In this document: positions 29,090 to 37,174 of the stretch, piece by piece
Numbering within the stretch: position 1 is the first letter of the stretch
Layout of the letters: each line of letters starts with the position of its first letter
Source of the DNA: Nemorincola caseinilytica
GTDB lineage: Bacteria; Bacteroidota; Bacteroidia; Chitinophagales; Chitinophagaceae
Assembly (NCBI RefSeq): GCF_039540515.1
Contig: NZ_BAABFA010000024.1
Coordinates: forward strand, 1 to 64,000
Direction: 5' to 3'
DNA length: 64,000 nt
Notes under the pieces: generated by a model
What the model was told of the DNA's origin: nothing
The model's database searches: none
The model's input: the letters and a program-made list of their open reading frames with translations, nothing else
Translations under genes and position numbers: made by a program

Positions 29090-29371
29090 ATGAACAAAGC
29101 TGAGTTAATTGACAAGATCGCTAAGGACGCAGGCATCACTAAGGGTCAGGCAAACGACGCGCTGGACTCTTTCACCAATGCTGTGATCACTACGCTGAAG
29201 AAAGGTGACCGTGTTACGTTGGTAGGCTTCGGTACGTTCTCTGTATCTGAGCGTTCAGCGCGTAATGGCCGCAATCCCCAGACCGGCGCTGTGATCAAGA
29301 TCAAAGCACGCAAAGTTCCTAAGTTCAAAGCAGGTAAAGAATTCTCTACCCGTATCAGCAGCAAGAAGTAA
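29090..29371 (+). CDS. HU family DNA-binding protein
   Basis: 93 residues. Histone-like protein that bends and compacts DNA. MNKAELIDKIAKDAGITKGQA and the beta-arm segment GFGTFSVSERSARNGRNPQTG are diagnostic. Start 29090 is the family N-terminus. Codon use differs from neighbours: all seven Ile codons are ATC or ATT and no AGG Arg codons are used, while ATA is common in surrounding genes, as expected for a highly expressed gene. It has a consensus promoter and a strong terminator, so it is a single-gene unit. Confidence 0.97.
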   Translation: MNKAELIDKIAKDAGITKGQANDALDSFTNAVITTLKKGDRVTLVGFGTFSVSERSARNGRNPQTGAVIKIKARKVPKFKAGKEFSTRISSKK

Positions 29372-29392
29372 TACTTCTGCATGCACAACGGT

Positions 29393-29432
29393 AAATGATA
29401 ATGGCGCTGATACAGCGCCTTTATCATTTTTA
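29393..29432. terminator. Terminator between HU and gpsA
   Basis: A long stem: aaatgataa/ttatcattt outer arm and ggcgctg/cagcgcc inner arm with ata loop, then a T-rich tail. Works for both convergent genes. Confidence 0.85.
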
Positions 29433-29453
29433 TCACTTTGCTACAGGGTTGTA

Positions 29454-30473
29454 TCAGCTCATCATCTTTTCCAGCTTCAGAAAGCCCTCTGCGGCGGGTG
29501 TACCCTGCCATAGTATATCATATATCACGGTGGCCATGGGCAATGGTATAGCGTACATGCCCGATATGTGCTGCATGCCGCGCGCGGCATAGTAGCCCTC
29601 TGCCACCATGTTCATTTCCAGTGTGGCAGCTTTTACAGAGTAGCCTTTGCCTATCATGGCGCCGAATGTGCGGTTGCGGCTGTGCAGCGAGTAGCATGTC
29701 ACCAGCAGGTCGCCCAGGTAGGCGCTGGTATGAAAGTCGGGCTGCTCGTCGGATGGGTGTACCTTTTCGAAGTGGCTTTGCAGGAAGCCATACATCTCGC
29801 GGTAGCAGTTTGTAGCATATACGCTCAGGAAGTTGTCGCCATAGTCCAGCGAGTGGGCTATGCCTGCGCCTATGGCATATATGTTCTTCAGCACGGCGGC
29901 GAACTGTGCGCCCCATATATCGTGATTGCTGGTAGTATTGATATAGCTGTTGTTGAACGCTGCCTCTACGGCCTGTGTCAGTTCGTCGTTCAGGCCCGAG
30001 AAGGTGAGGTAGGAGAGGCGTTCATAGGCCACTTCCTCTGCATGGCATGGCCCGGTGATGGCCACATAGCGCTCCAGCGGCATATTGTATGCTGCTGTCA
30101 TGTGGTCGTTCAGCAGCAGGTTGGTATCGGGCAGCACACCCTTTATGGCCGATATCACATTCTTTTGCCGCCACACCTCGGGCGGTATCTCGTTCATCAC
30201 ACCCTGTGCATATGCCGATGGTACGGCCACTATCACCGTATCGCATTGCTGCAGCATGGCGGGCAGGTCGTTGGTGGGCAGTATGGTATTGGGCAGAAAG
30301 CGTACGGACGTAAGGTAGTGCGGATTGTGGTTGCGGTCCTTCAGGTGGTCTATGGCCTCCTGGTTGCGCACCCACCAGTGAATGGCGCGGCCATTATCTG
30401 TAAGTATCTTGGCAAGGGCAGTGCCCCAGCTTCCATTCCCTATTATGCCTACCTGTCCTAATAGATCTTTCAA
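29454..30473 (-). CDS. gpsA: Glycerol-3-phosphate dehydrogenase [NAD(P)+]
   Basis: 339 residues. Reduces dihydroxyacetone phosphate to sn-glycerol-3-phosphate for phospholipid synthesis. NAD-binding motif IGNGSWGTALA at residues 10-20, SAIKGV and ITGPCHAEEV in the middle, and the catalytic-Lys region FAAVLKNIYAIGAGI. C-terminal domain contains LGDLLVTCYSLHSRNRTFG. Length typical. Confidence 0.96.
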   Translation of the reverse strand: MKDLLGQVGIIGNGSWGTALAKILTDNGRAIHWWVRNQEAIDHLKDRNHNPHYLTSVRFLPNTILPTNDLPAMLQQCDTVIVAVPSAYAQGVMNEIPPEVWRQKNVISAIKGVLPDTNLLLNDHMTAAYNMPLERYVAITGPCHAEEVAYERLSYLTFSGLNDELTQAVEAAFNNSYINTTSNHDIWGAQFAAVLKNIYAIGAGIAHSLDYGDNFLSVYATNCYREMYGFLQSHFEKVHPSDEQPDFHTSAYLGDLLVTCYSLHSRNRTFGAMIGKGYSVKAATLEMNMVAEGYYAARGMQHISGMYAIPLPMATVIYDILWQGTPAAEGFLKLEKMMS

Positions 30474-30495
30474 TTCCTGTAGAGATGATGAGCCT

Positions 30496-30503
30496 CAAAA
30501 ATA
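30496..30503 (-). promoter_or_regulatory. gpsA: Putative -7 element (TATTTTTG) of gpsA
   Basis: Exact TAnnTTTG on the minus strand 23 nt before the start; no clear -33 box. Confidence 0.4.
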
Positions 30504-30535
30504 CGCTATTTGCAATAAGTAGGGTATGACGGGTA

Positions 30536-31192
30536 TTAGCCGGTCACCGGTACTATGGTGAACCTGCGGCATGCCAGCTCTTCCAGTTTTCGCTTGCTCA
30601 CCACTATGTTTATAGGCCTTTCGGCCAGTTGGGCAGAGAAGAAGAAGTTGCACGGCCGGTCGTTATCCTTTTCGTAATAGCCTTGTTTCCCGGTGGCCCG
30701 TATCCTGGGCGCTATCGCTTCCACATATTCCCTGTCTATACCATAGTTGCGCAGCATATTGATGATGGCCTTTCGGTTCACCAGCAGCGTATCCAGCGAG
30801 AGGATGTTATCGGCCGTAAGGTGCAGCGACCGCTCACGCGGGGGTATATCATTACTTATATCGGCCCGTATCCACGATAGCAGGTAGTACCGGGTACGTT
30901 TGCCTGTATCGAAGAGCCAGCCGGGTGTCAGCTCGCCACTGCTCCTCAGGAAATCTACCTCGAAGGCGAATGTGGGCAGGTCCTCATTTATATACTGCGA
31001 TACCGCCTTTTCGTCTATCAGCAGCTCTTTCAGGTCTCCTATATCGCATATGGTATCTATGCCCTGTAGTTGATGCTCCTTGTCGTTGTAGCGCCGGTAA
31101 CTGGTGGTATGCTGCGGGTAGAAATACCTGTCCAGGTACTGCATCAGGGCAGTATCTGCGGCATGGTCCATATCTCTGAGCGTACGGGGCAT
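30536..31192 (-). CDS. Hypothetical protein
   Basis: 218 residues from ATG 31192 (MPRTLRDMDHAADTALMQYL). A longer frame reaches 31297 but would overlap purB and its promoter. No signal peptide with this start and no membrane segment. The protein is mixed alpha/beta with charged stretches; the C-terminal part (PCNFFFSAQLAERPINIVVSKRKLEELACRR split by loops) looks like a strand-rich domain. I do not recognise a family. It may share a transcript with gpsA, 62 bases downstream. Confidence 0.7.
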   Translation of the reverse strand: MPRTLRDMDHAADTALMQYLDRYFYPQHTTSYRRYNDKEHQLQGIDTICDIGDLKELLIDEKAVSQYINEDLPTFAFEVDFLRSSGELTPGWLFDTGKRTRYYLLSWIRADISNDIPPRERSLHLTADNILSLDTLLVNRKAIINMLRNYGIDREYVEAIAPRIRATGKQGYYEKDNDRPCNFFFSAQLAERPINIVVSKRKLEELACRRFTIVPVTG

Positions 31193-31249
31193 GGGGGTAG
31201 AAATATCGGTGCGGATGATGGTAAAAGTAATAATAAACCCTGCGCTAAC

Positions 31250-31257
31250 TATCTTTG
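31250..31257 (+). promoter_or_regulatory. purB: Putative -7 element (TATCTTTG) of purB
   Basis: Exact TAnnTTTG match whose last base is 6 nt before the purB ATG, so transcription would begin at or next to the start codon. No TTTG at the -33 position. Confidence 0.45.
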
Positions 31258-31262
31258 CACCC

Positions 31263-32612
31263 ATGGAACTCAATGCGCTATCTGCTATCAGCCCCATAGA
31301 CGGGCGTTACCGCTCACAGCTTGCTACTCTCGCGCCTTATTTTTCCGAGTACGGCCTTATAAAGTATCGCGTGCGCGTAGAGGTGGAATATTTCCTCTTC
31401 CTGGCCGAAAAGAAGGTGATAAAGCTGCCCGCCGGGCTGAAACCCGCCAAACTGCGCAGCATTTACCAGCAGTTCACCGAAGAGGATGCGGCACATATAA
31501 AGAAGACAGAGCGCACCACTAATCACGATGTGAAGGCAGTAGAGTACTTCCTGAAAGAAAAACTGGAGGCCATGGGTGCAGGCGACAGTGTAGAATGGAT
31601 ACACTTCGGCCTCACCTCGCAGGACATAAACAATACGGCCGTACCCCTGTTGTGGAAAGAGGCCATGGAAGAGGAATTTTTGCCCCTGCTGCTGAACATG
31701 CACCTGCACCTGTACCACCTGGCGCAGGAGTGGCAGGGTATACCCATGCTGGCGCGTACACATGGCCAGCCGGCATCGCCCACTACACTGGGCAAGGAGT
31801 TCATGGTGTTCGTAGAAAGGCTGGAAGGACAGATAGACCAACTGCTGAACATACCCTTTGCGGCCAAGTTCGGCGGGGCTACGGGCAATTTCAATGCCCA
31901 CCATATAGCTTTCCCCGGTATGGACTGGGTACGCTTCGGCAACGACTTCGTAGAGAAGAAACTGGGCCTGGAGCGCATGCAGTACACCACGCAGATAGAG
32001 CATTACGACAACCTGGCCGCACAGTTCGACACCCTGAAGCGCATCAATACCATACTCATAGACCTGTGCCGCGATGTATGGCAATATATAAGCATGGAAT
32101 ACTTCCGCCAGAAGGTAAAGGCGGGCGAGATAGGCAGCAGCGCAATGCCGCACAAGGTGAACCCCATAGATTTTGAGAATGCCGAAGGCAACCTGGGCAT
32201 AGCCAATGCCCTGTACGAGCACCTGGCGGCCAAGCTGCCCATAAGCCGCCTGCAGCGCGACCTTACCGACAGCACCGTACTGCGCAACATAGGCGTACCT
32301 ATGGCGCACAGCTACCTGGCGCTACGCTCTATAGAAAAGGGCCTGGGCAAACTGCTGCTGAACAAGGACAAGATGACCGAGGACCTGGAGCGCAACTGGG
32401 CCGTGGTGGCCGAGGCCATACAGACCGTGCTGCGCCGCGAGAACTACCCCAAGCCCTACGAGGCGCTAAAAGAGCTCACCCGTGGCAAAGCCAGCATCAA
32501 TAAGCAGGATATACATACATTCATAGATACACTGAAGGTGAGTGCCAAGGTGAAGAAAGAACTGAAAGCCATAACACCGCACAACTATACCGGGGTAGAT
32601 CTGGCCTACTAG
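31263..32612 (+). CDS. purB: Adenylosuccinate lyase
   Basis: 449 residues. Two steps of purine synthesis: SAICAR to AICAR plus fumarate, and adenylosuccinate to AMP plus fumarate. N-terminus MELNALSAISPIDGRY is characteristic of the E. coli-type PurB. HFGLTSQDINNT and MLARTHGQPASPTTLGKE are active-site segments, and the fumarase/aspartase signature GSSAMPHKVNP lies near residue 295. Start set at 31263 by family alignment. Confidence 0.97.
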   Translation: MELNALSAISPIDGRYRSQLATLAPYFSEYGLIKYRVRVEVEYFLFLAEKKVIKLPAGLKPAKLRSIYQQFTEEDAAHIKKTERTTNHDVKAVEYFLKEKLEAMGAGDSVEWIHFGLTSQDINNTAVPLLWKEAMEEEFLPLLLNMHLHLYHLAQEWQGIPMLARTHGQPASPTTLGKEFMVFVERLEGQIDQLLNIPFAAKFGGATGNFNAHHIAFPGMDWVRFGNDFVEKKLGLERMQYTTQIEHYDNLAAQFDTLKRINTILIDLCRDVWQYISMEYFRQKVKAGEIGSSAMPHKVNPIDFENAEGNLGIANALYEHLAAKLPISRLQRDLTDSTVLRNIGVPMAHSYLALRSIEKGLGKLLLNKDKMTEDLERNWAVVAEAIQTVLRRENYPKPYEALKELTRGKASINKQDIHTFIDTLKVSAKVKKELKAITPHNYTGVDLAY

Positions 32613-32643
32613 GAAAGATATTAACGAGTGGTTATGTGGTTTT

Positions 32644-32676
32644 TTTGATTTATGCTATGCTTTCTGTATAACTTTG
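32644..32676 (+). promoter_or_regulatory. kup: kup promoter (TTTG, 21 bp, TAACTTTG)
   Basis: -33 box TTTG at 32644-32647, 21-bp spacer, -7 box TAACTTTG at 32669-32676. Expected transcription start about 32682, leader about 26 nt. Confidence 0.7.
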
Positions 32677-32707
32677 CATCCGCTTTTTAACTAATAAAGC
32701 GAAGGGT

Positions 32708-34675
32708 TTGGGAAAAGATCTGCACAAGGCGTCTCTTGCGGGCTTCATCATAGCGCTCGGCATTATATATGGAGACATAGGTACATCGCCGTTATATGTG
32801 ATGAATGCCGTATGTAATGGCAAACAGATAAGTGAACTACTGATAATAGGTTCGCTATCCTGTATCATCTGGACCATAACCCTGCAGACCACCGTCAAGT
32901 ATGTGATGTTCACCCTGCGGGCCGATAACAAGGGCGAGGGTGGTATATTCTCGCTCTTTGCCCTGGTGCGACGGCATGGCAAATGGACGGTCTTCCCGGC
33001 CATGGTGGGTGGCGCCGCCCTGCTGGCCGATGGTATGATAACACCGCCCATATCGGTCACATCGGCCATAGAGGGGTTGCGCAATATACCCGGTATGCAT
33101 GGCATAGGCACGCATACCATCGTATCTATCGTACTGGCTATCATCGCGCTGCTGTTCTTTTTTCAGCAGTTCGGCACATCATCCATAGGCAAGGCCTTCG
33201 GCCCTATCATGACGGTCTGGTTCCTGATGCTGGCAGTATTGGGCATATACCAGCTATATATGGCCAACGACTGGGGCGTGTTCAAGGCGTTCAATCCCTA
33301 TTATGCCATAAAGCTCCTTACCCAATACCCCAAAGGTTTCTGGATACTGGGCGCTGTGTTCCTTTGCACTACGGGTGCCGAGGCCCTCTATTCCGACCTT
33401 GGTCACTGCGGCCGGCAGAACATCCGCATCTCCTGGCCTTTTGTAAAGGCATGCCTTATCCTCAACTACCTGGGCCAGGGCGCCTTCCTGCTCAATGTGC
33501 ATAGTGATGCTGCATGGAATGCCCTTGCCAAGAACCCCTTCTACGAGATAATGCCCGACTGGTTCATCATACCCGGCATACTCATAGCTACGGTAGCGGC
33601 CATCATAGCCAGCCAGGCCATGATATCGGGCTCGTTCACCCTCATCAGCGTGGCCATAAAGCTGAACCTGTGGCCCAAGATGAAGATCAACTATCCCACT
33701 ATGGAACGTGGCCAGTTGTTCATACCCGGCATCAATACACTGCTTTTTGTGGGCTGTGTCATCATTACGCTCTATTTCCAGCGCTCATCCAGCATGGAGG
33801 CCGCTTATGGCCTGGCCATAGCCACTACCTTCATCATGACGTCGGTACTCTTTTCGTACTATATGTTCATCAAGCGGGTATCGCTGGTGTGGGTGGGTAT
33901 ATACCTGCTGGTGTACCTTACCATAGAGCTGTCCTTCATCACTGCCAACCTTGTAGAGAAATTTGCCGAAGGCGGCGCTATCACCGTACTGATAGCTGGC
34001 GCCATATTCGCAGCAATGATCACTTGGTTCAAGGCGCGCAAGATAAAGAACCGCTATGTTGAATTCGTGCGGCTGGAGAACTACATACCCATACTGCAGG
34101 AACTGAGCAACGATGTGAGCATACCCAAGTACGCCACCCACCTGGTATACCTTACCAGCGCCAATAACCCCAAGGAAATAGAGCATAAGATACTTTACTC
34201 TATACTGTACCGCAAGCCCAAACGTGCCGACATATACTGGTTCGTGCATGTAGATGTATTGGACGACCCCTATACTACCGAATATGTGGTGCAGACCATA
34301 GTGCCCAACGAGATAATAAGGGTCGAGTTCCGCCTGGGGTTCCGTATGGAGCATAAGATACAGTACATGTTCAAGAAGGTGGTGGAAGAGATGGTGGCCA
34401 ATAAGGAGGTGAACGTGGTGAGCCGCTACGAGTCGCTGAGCAAGAACAAGGTGATGGGAGATTTCCGCTTCATAGTGATGGAAAAGTTCCTGTCGCGCGA
34501 CAACTCCCTGCCGCTGTGGGAGCGCCTGATAATGAGGGGTTACTTTATACTCAAAAAATTCAGCCTGTCGGAAGAGCGTGGTTTCGGTCTCGACTCTTCG
34601 GATGTGACGCTGGAGAAATATCCCATCATCGTATCGGCCACGTCCGATATAAACCTAAGGAGGATATTCGAATAA
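32708..34675 (+). CDS. kup: KUP-type potassium uptake protein
   Basis: 655 residues. Inner-membrane K+ transporter of the HAK/KUP/KT family, likely K+/H+ symport. Signature GIIYGDIGTSPLYV close to the N-terminus, GGIFSLFAL and LLADGMITPPISV follow; about twelve membrane segments up to residue ~440, then a soluble C-terminal domain of ~200 residues. The start is TTG at 32708; no in-frame ATG precedes the conserved first helix, and the promoter limits the start to downstream of about 32682. Confidence 0.95.
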   Translation: MGKDLHKASLAGFIIALGIIYGDIGTSPLYVMNAVCNGKQISELLIIGSLSCIIWTITLQTTVKYVMFTLRADNKGEGGIFSLFALVRRHGKWTVFPAMVGGAALLADGMITPPISVTSAIEGLRNIPGMHGIGTHTIVSIVLAIIALLFFFQQFGTSSIGKAFGPIMTVWFLMLAVLGIYQLYMANDWGVFKAFNPYYAIKLLTQYPKGFWILGAVFLCTTGAEALYSDLGHCGRQNIRISWPFVKACLILNYLGQGAFLLNVHSDAAWNALAKNPFYEIMPDWFIIPGILIATVAAIIASQAMISGSFTLISVAIKLNLWPKMKINYPTMERGQLFIPGINTLLFVGCVIITLYFQRSSSMEAAYGLAIATTFIMTSVLFSYYMFIKRVSLVWVGIYLLVYLTIELSFITANLVEKFAEGGAITVLIAGAIFAAMITWFKARKIKNRYVEFVRLENYIPILQELSNDVSIPKYATHLVYLTSANNPKEIEHKILYSILYRKPKRADIYWFVHVDVLDDPYTTEYVVQTIVPNEIIRVEFRLGFRMEHKIQYMFKKVVEEMVANKEVNVVSRYESLSKNKVMGDFRFIVMEKFLSRDNSLPLWERLIMRGYFILKKFSLSEERGFGLDSSDVTLEKYPIIVSATSDINLRRIFE

Positions 34676-34714
34676 GCGCCGAACGTATCAGTAAAATAAT
34701 TCTCTGAGTACACA

Positions 34715-34745
34715 TTTGGCAGAACCAAAAACTTGCTTACTTTTG
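34715..34745 (+). promoter_or_regulatory. tRNA-Leu promoter (TTTG, 19 bp, TACTTTTG)
   Basis: -33 box TTTG at 34715-34718, 19-bp spacer, -7 box TACTTTTG at 34738-34745; the tRNA 5' end is 27 nt after the -7 box. Confidence 0.75.
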
Positions 34746-34771
34746 CACTCCCTGACACACAAGTCAATGAT

Positions 34772-34855
34772 GCCCAGATGGCGAAATTGGTAGACGCACT
34801 GTGTTCAGGTCGCAGCGCCTTCACGGGTGTGCTGGTTCGAATCCAGTTCTGGGCA
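34772..34855 (+). tRNA. tRNA-Leu (anticodon CAG)
   Basis: 84 nt with a 7-bp acceptor stem (gcccaga/tctgggc), D arm with aaattggtaga, anticodon stem ctgtg/cgcag around loop ttcaggt (anticodon CAG), a long class-II variable arm, and T arm ctggttcgaatccag. Discriminator A at 34855. The 3' CCA is not encoded (genomic sequence continues CATAA). Confidence 0.96.
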
Positions 34856-34858
34856 CAT

Positions 34859-34899
34859 AAAAGCAAAGACCCGCTCAATGAGCGGGTCTTTGCTTTTAT
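34859..34899 (+). terminator. Terminator of tRNA-Leu
   Basis: Perfect 18-bp stem aaaagcaaagacccgctc/gagcgggtctttgctttt with loop aat, 3 bases after the tRNA. Confidence 0.9.
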
Positions 34900-34948
34900 A
34901 CCAATATCGAAATTCGCGGTCGCTATTTCTCTATATTTACCCTGTTTG

Positions 34949-35098
34949 GCGTAGTCTCCGACTACGTCATGCTGGCTGTCGATCTCCAGATCGACGAACA
35001 TATTACCGCTACGACAGATCTACAAACTCCCCAAGGGCAACCCCATACACACTGGTCTGGAGACCGCGTACCGCCATGACGAAGTCTAGAAACTTCGC
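34949..35098. repeat. Cluster of four short palindromes, candidate REP/MITE-like element
   Basis: Four small hairpins in 150 bases: cgtagtc-tcc-gactacg (34950-34966), gtcgatc-tcca-gatcgac (34978-34995), ggtc-tgga-gacc (35054-35065) and cgaagt-ctagaa-acttcg (35080-35097). All have a TCTCC/GGAGA/TCTAGA-like centre. The sequence codes for nothing convincing and lies between the tRNA terminator and the next minus-strand gene. Confidence 0.5.
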
Positions 35099-35136
35099 CG
35101 AACTACTTTTAAGTTTGCCGAATTACGCCCGACCGG

Positions 35137-35697
35137 TCACTGCTTTGCATACTTTAGCGCAACATGTCCTGAGTCGAATATCTTTGAACCCACAAGCTTT
35201 AGATACAGGCTTTCCTCCAGGTTCGTGGTATCTAAGATGCGTCTGCCGGCTCCTGCTATTATTGGCTGCACCACTATATGAAATTCATCTACCAGGCCCA
35301 GTGCTATTAGCTGCGAGGGGATATCTACGCCGCCGGTAGAGATATTTCCGCCCGGCTGCTGTTTCAGCTTTAGTACCTCGTCCCTTAGGTTCCCACGAAT
35401 GATGCTTGTATTCTTTCCTTCCACCTTATCCAGCGTGCGCGAACAAACGACCATATTGTTCACTGCAGCAAAGGCAGTGGCAAAGTCATTCATTGCTTTT
35501 GTACTTCCCGAACCATTTTTTGCGATATCAGGCCAGAAGGGCACCATCAGTTCGTAGGTCTTTCGGCCATACAGCAGCGTATCCGAGTCCTGCATCAGTT
35601 GTGTGAAATACTCATGTACCTCCTCATTGCTATCCCCTTTGGTATGATCGCAGCAACCATCCAAGGTCAGGTTTATTCCAAAGATCAGCTTTCGCAT
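35137..35697 (-). CDS. Dihydrofolate reductase family protein (RibD C-terminal-like)
   Basis: 186 residues. MRKLIFGINLTLDGCCDH, LLYGRKTYELM and the closing GLVDEFHIVVQPIIAGAGRRIL are typical of the YyaP/YwjB-like branch of the DHFR/RibD_C superfamily, NAD(P)H-binding reductases of unknown substrate. It is not a true folate-pathway FolA by motif. Single gene, with divergent orientation to the next operon. Confidence 0.9.
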   Translation of the reverse strand: MRKLIFGINLTLDGCCDHTKGDSNEEVHEYFTQLMQDSDTLLYGRKTYELMVPFWPDIAKNGSGSTKAMNDFATAFAAVNNMVVCSRTLDKVEGKNTSIIRGNLRDEVLKLKQQPGGNISTGGVDIPSQLIALGLVDEFHIVVQPIIAGAGRRILDTTNLEESLYLKLVGSKIFDSGHVALKYAKQ

Positions 35698-35869
35698 AGA
35701 TTTTTAGTTTCTTGAAAATAGCTACTTTTTTCAACTTTAGATCTCCTTGTCCCACAGATCTTCCTTCTCGATCCTTGGCGGGAGGCGACATAGAAGCATA
35801 TGCCTGGGAATACTTTCATAATAGAAAAGAAGACCACTAAATAATAGTGATCTTTATATTGCACGTCTT

Positions 35870-36526
35870 ATGTTGTACCGGCAATTGATGAACTTCATGA
35901 AAATACCCATAGCTATCGGTATCATTTTACTGCTGGCCACCCCTGGTACCGCACATGCCCAAAAGCGAAAGAACAGGAAAGCTGTTAGAGACCCGGGCGA
36001 GTGGGTATATTCTGATGAGGTAAGTGGCGCCGATACGCTTTGGAAAAAGCGGGTATTAAGGTACATAGACCTCAGGGAGCGCACAAATGCACCCCTCCTG
36101 TACGATGCCTCTATTCCGCATGATAGTAATTTCGTAGTGCTGCTTTTCAATGGTCTGCAGCGGGGCGATTACAAGGCATACCATATACAGGAGAACGCAT
36201 TGGACAGCATATTGCCAGGCAAGCAAATGCCTGTGAAAGATATACCGACCACTATACCATTGCAAGACACTGCTATAGCAGGTATAAAGATCATTGAAGA
36301 TTGGTTATTCCTACGGTCGAAGGGGGAAATGACCGTTCGCATTGTGGCCATAGCTCCCGTGACTACCGGTAAGACCGATGTCTTTTGGTTGTTGTTTCCC
36401 GACATCACACATATGCTTGCAGCGCACTACATACCTAATGCCAATATCCGCCTTAGTTACTTGGACTACTTCGAGGCACGAAAGTTCTCAAGCAGGATAA
36501 TAAAGATGAGTGGCAGTGGTCAGTGA
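35870..36526 (+). CDS. GldN/PorN-like protein (T9SS core component paralogue)
   Basis: Up to 218 residues; ATGs at 35870, 35888 and 35897 are all in frame, the last giving a clean signal peptide (MKIPIAIGIILLLATPGTAHAQ). Segments follow the GldN/PorN pattern in order: DTLWKKRVLRYIDLRERTNAPL, a short LLFNGLQRGD segment, IIEDWLFLRSKGEMTVRIVAIAPV, VFWLLFPDITHMLAAHYI and DYFEARKFSSRIIK. GldN is the periplasmic partner of GldK in the outer ring of the type IX secretion system. This gene is not beside gldKLM, so it is probably a paralogue rather than the main subunit. Overall similarity is low. Confidence 0.65.
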   Translation: MLYRQLMNFMKIPIAIGIILLLATPGTAHAQKRKNRKAVRDPGEWVYSDEVSGADTLWKKRVLRYIDLRERTNAPLLYDASIPHDSNFVVLLFNGLQRGDYKAYHIQENALDSILPGKQMPVKDIPTTIPLQDTAIAGIKIIEDWLFLRSKGEMTVRIVAIAPVTTGKTDVFWLLFPDITHMLAAHYIPNANIRLSYLDYFEARKFSSRIIKMSGSGQ

Positions 36527-36544
36527 TCTCATCATCTTGTTCTA

Positions 36545-37078
36545 ATGCCCTATCTTCATACCATGTATTCGTACGAAGAATTGTCAACATCCCGTCTCGC
36601 ACTTCGCAGGTTAAGGACCGATGACCTGCAGGCCATATTTGCGTTGCGCTCTGATGAGGCCGTATGCAGGTATATAGACAGGCCTGTGATACAGCATGCA
36701 GATGAGGCCGCTGCGTTCATTGAAAGGATCGTGAATGGGTATGCCAACAATGATATTTATTACTGGGCGCTTACCCCTAAAGAGGGGCAGGATCTGATAG
36801 GTACCATTTGCCTGTGGAACTTCTCTGCCGATGGAACAGTTGCCGAGGTAGGCTACGAAATGCTGCCCATGCATCACGGCAAGGGCTATATGCACGAAGC
36901 GCTGGCCGCCATAAGCCAATACTGTTTCAATACCTTAGGGCTTACTGCTATCGAGGCATTTACCCACCACGCCAATACAGCCTCCCGGCAACTGCTGGAA
37001 AGAAATGGCTTCATCCTTTGCGAGGGCAGGGTAGACCCCGATGTAACGGCAAATGTGATCTACAAGAAAGGCAGATAG
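36545..37078 (+). CDS. GNAT family N-acetyltransferase (RimJ/RimL-like)
   Basis: 177 residues. TSRLALRRLRTDDLQAIFALRSDE is the usual N-terminus; GTICLWNF, AEVGYEMLPMHHGKGYMHEALAA (acetyl-CoA binding, HGKGYM as the Q/R-x-x-G-x-G/A loop) and HHANTASRQLLERNGF complete the fold. Probably acetylates an amino group of a protein or small molecule; substrate unknown. An ATG at 36563 (MYSYEELSTSR) is an alternative start. It begins 18 bases after the GldN-like gene. Confidence 0.93.
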   Translation: MPYLHTMYSYEELSTSRLALRRLRTDDLQAIFALRSDEAVCRYIDRPVIQHADEAAAFIERIVNGYANNDIYYWALTPKEGQDLIGTICLWNFSADGTVAEVGYEMLPMHHGKGYMHEALAAISQYCFNTLGLTAIEAFTHHANTASRQLLERNGFILCEGRVDPDVTANVIYKKGR

Positions 37079-37174
37079 CTTTCAGGGCCAAGAGTATATA
37101 TGTCTTGAGCTAGGATAAACATAATTTCCCTACCCAAGTTTATAAAGCCACGGCACATACCGCATACGAACTTT

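Noticed and set aside
31193..31297. Longer start for the hypothetical gene at 30536-31192
   Set aside because: It would overlap the purB coding region and its -7 element.
34772..35136. tRNA-Leu as an integration site of a mobile element
   Set aside because: No integrase and no other mobility gene nearby; downstream genes are ordinary chromosomal ones. I did not notice a second copy of the tRNA 3' end.
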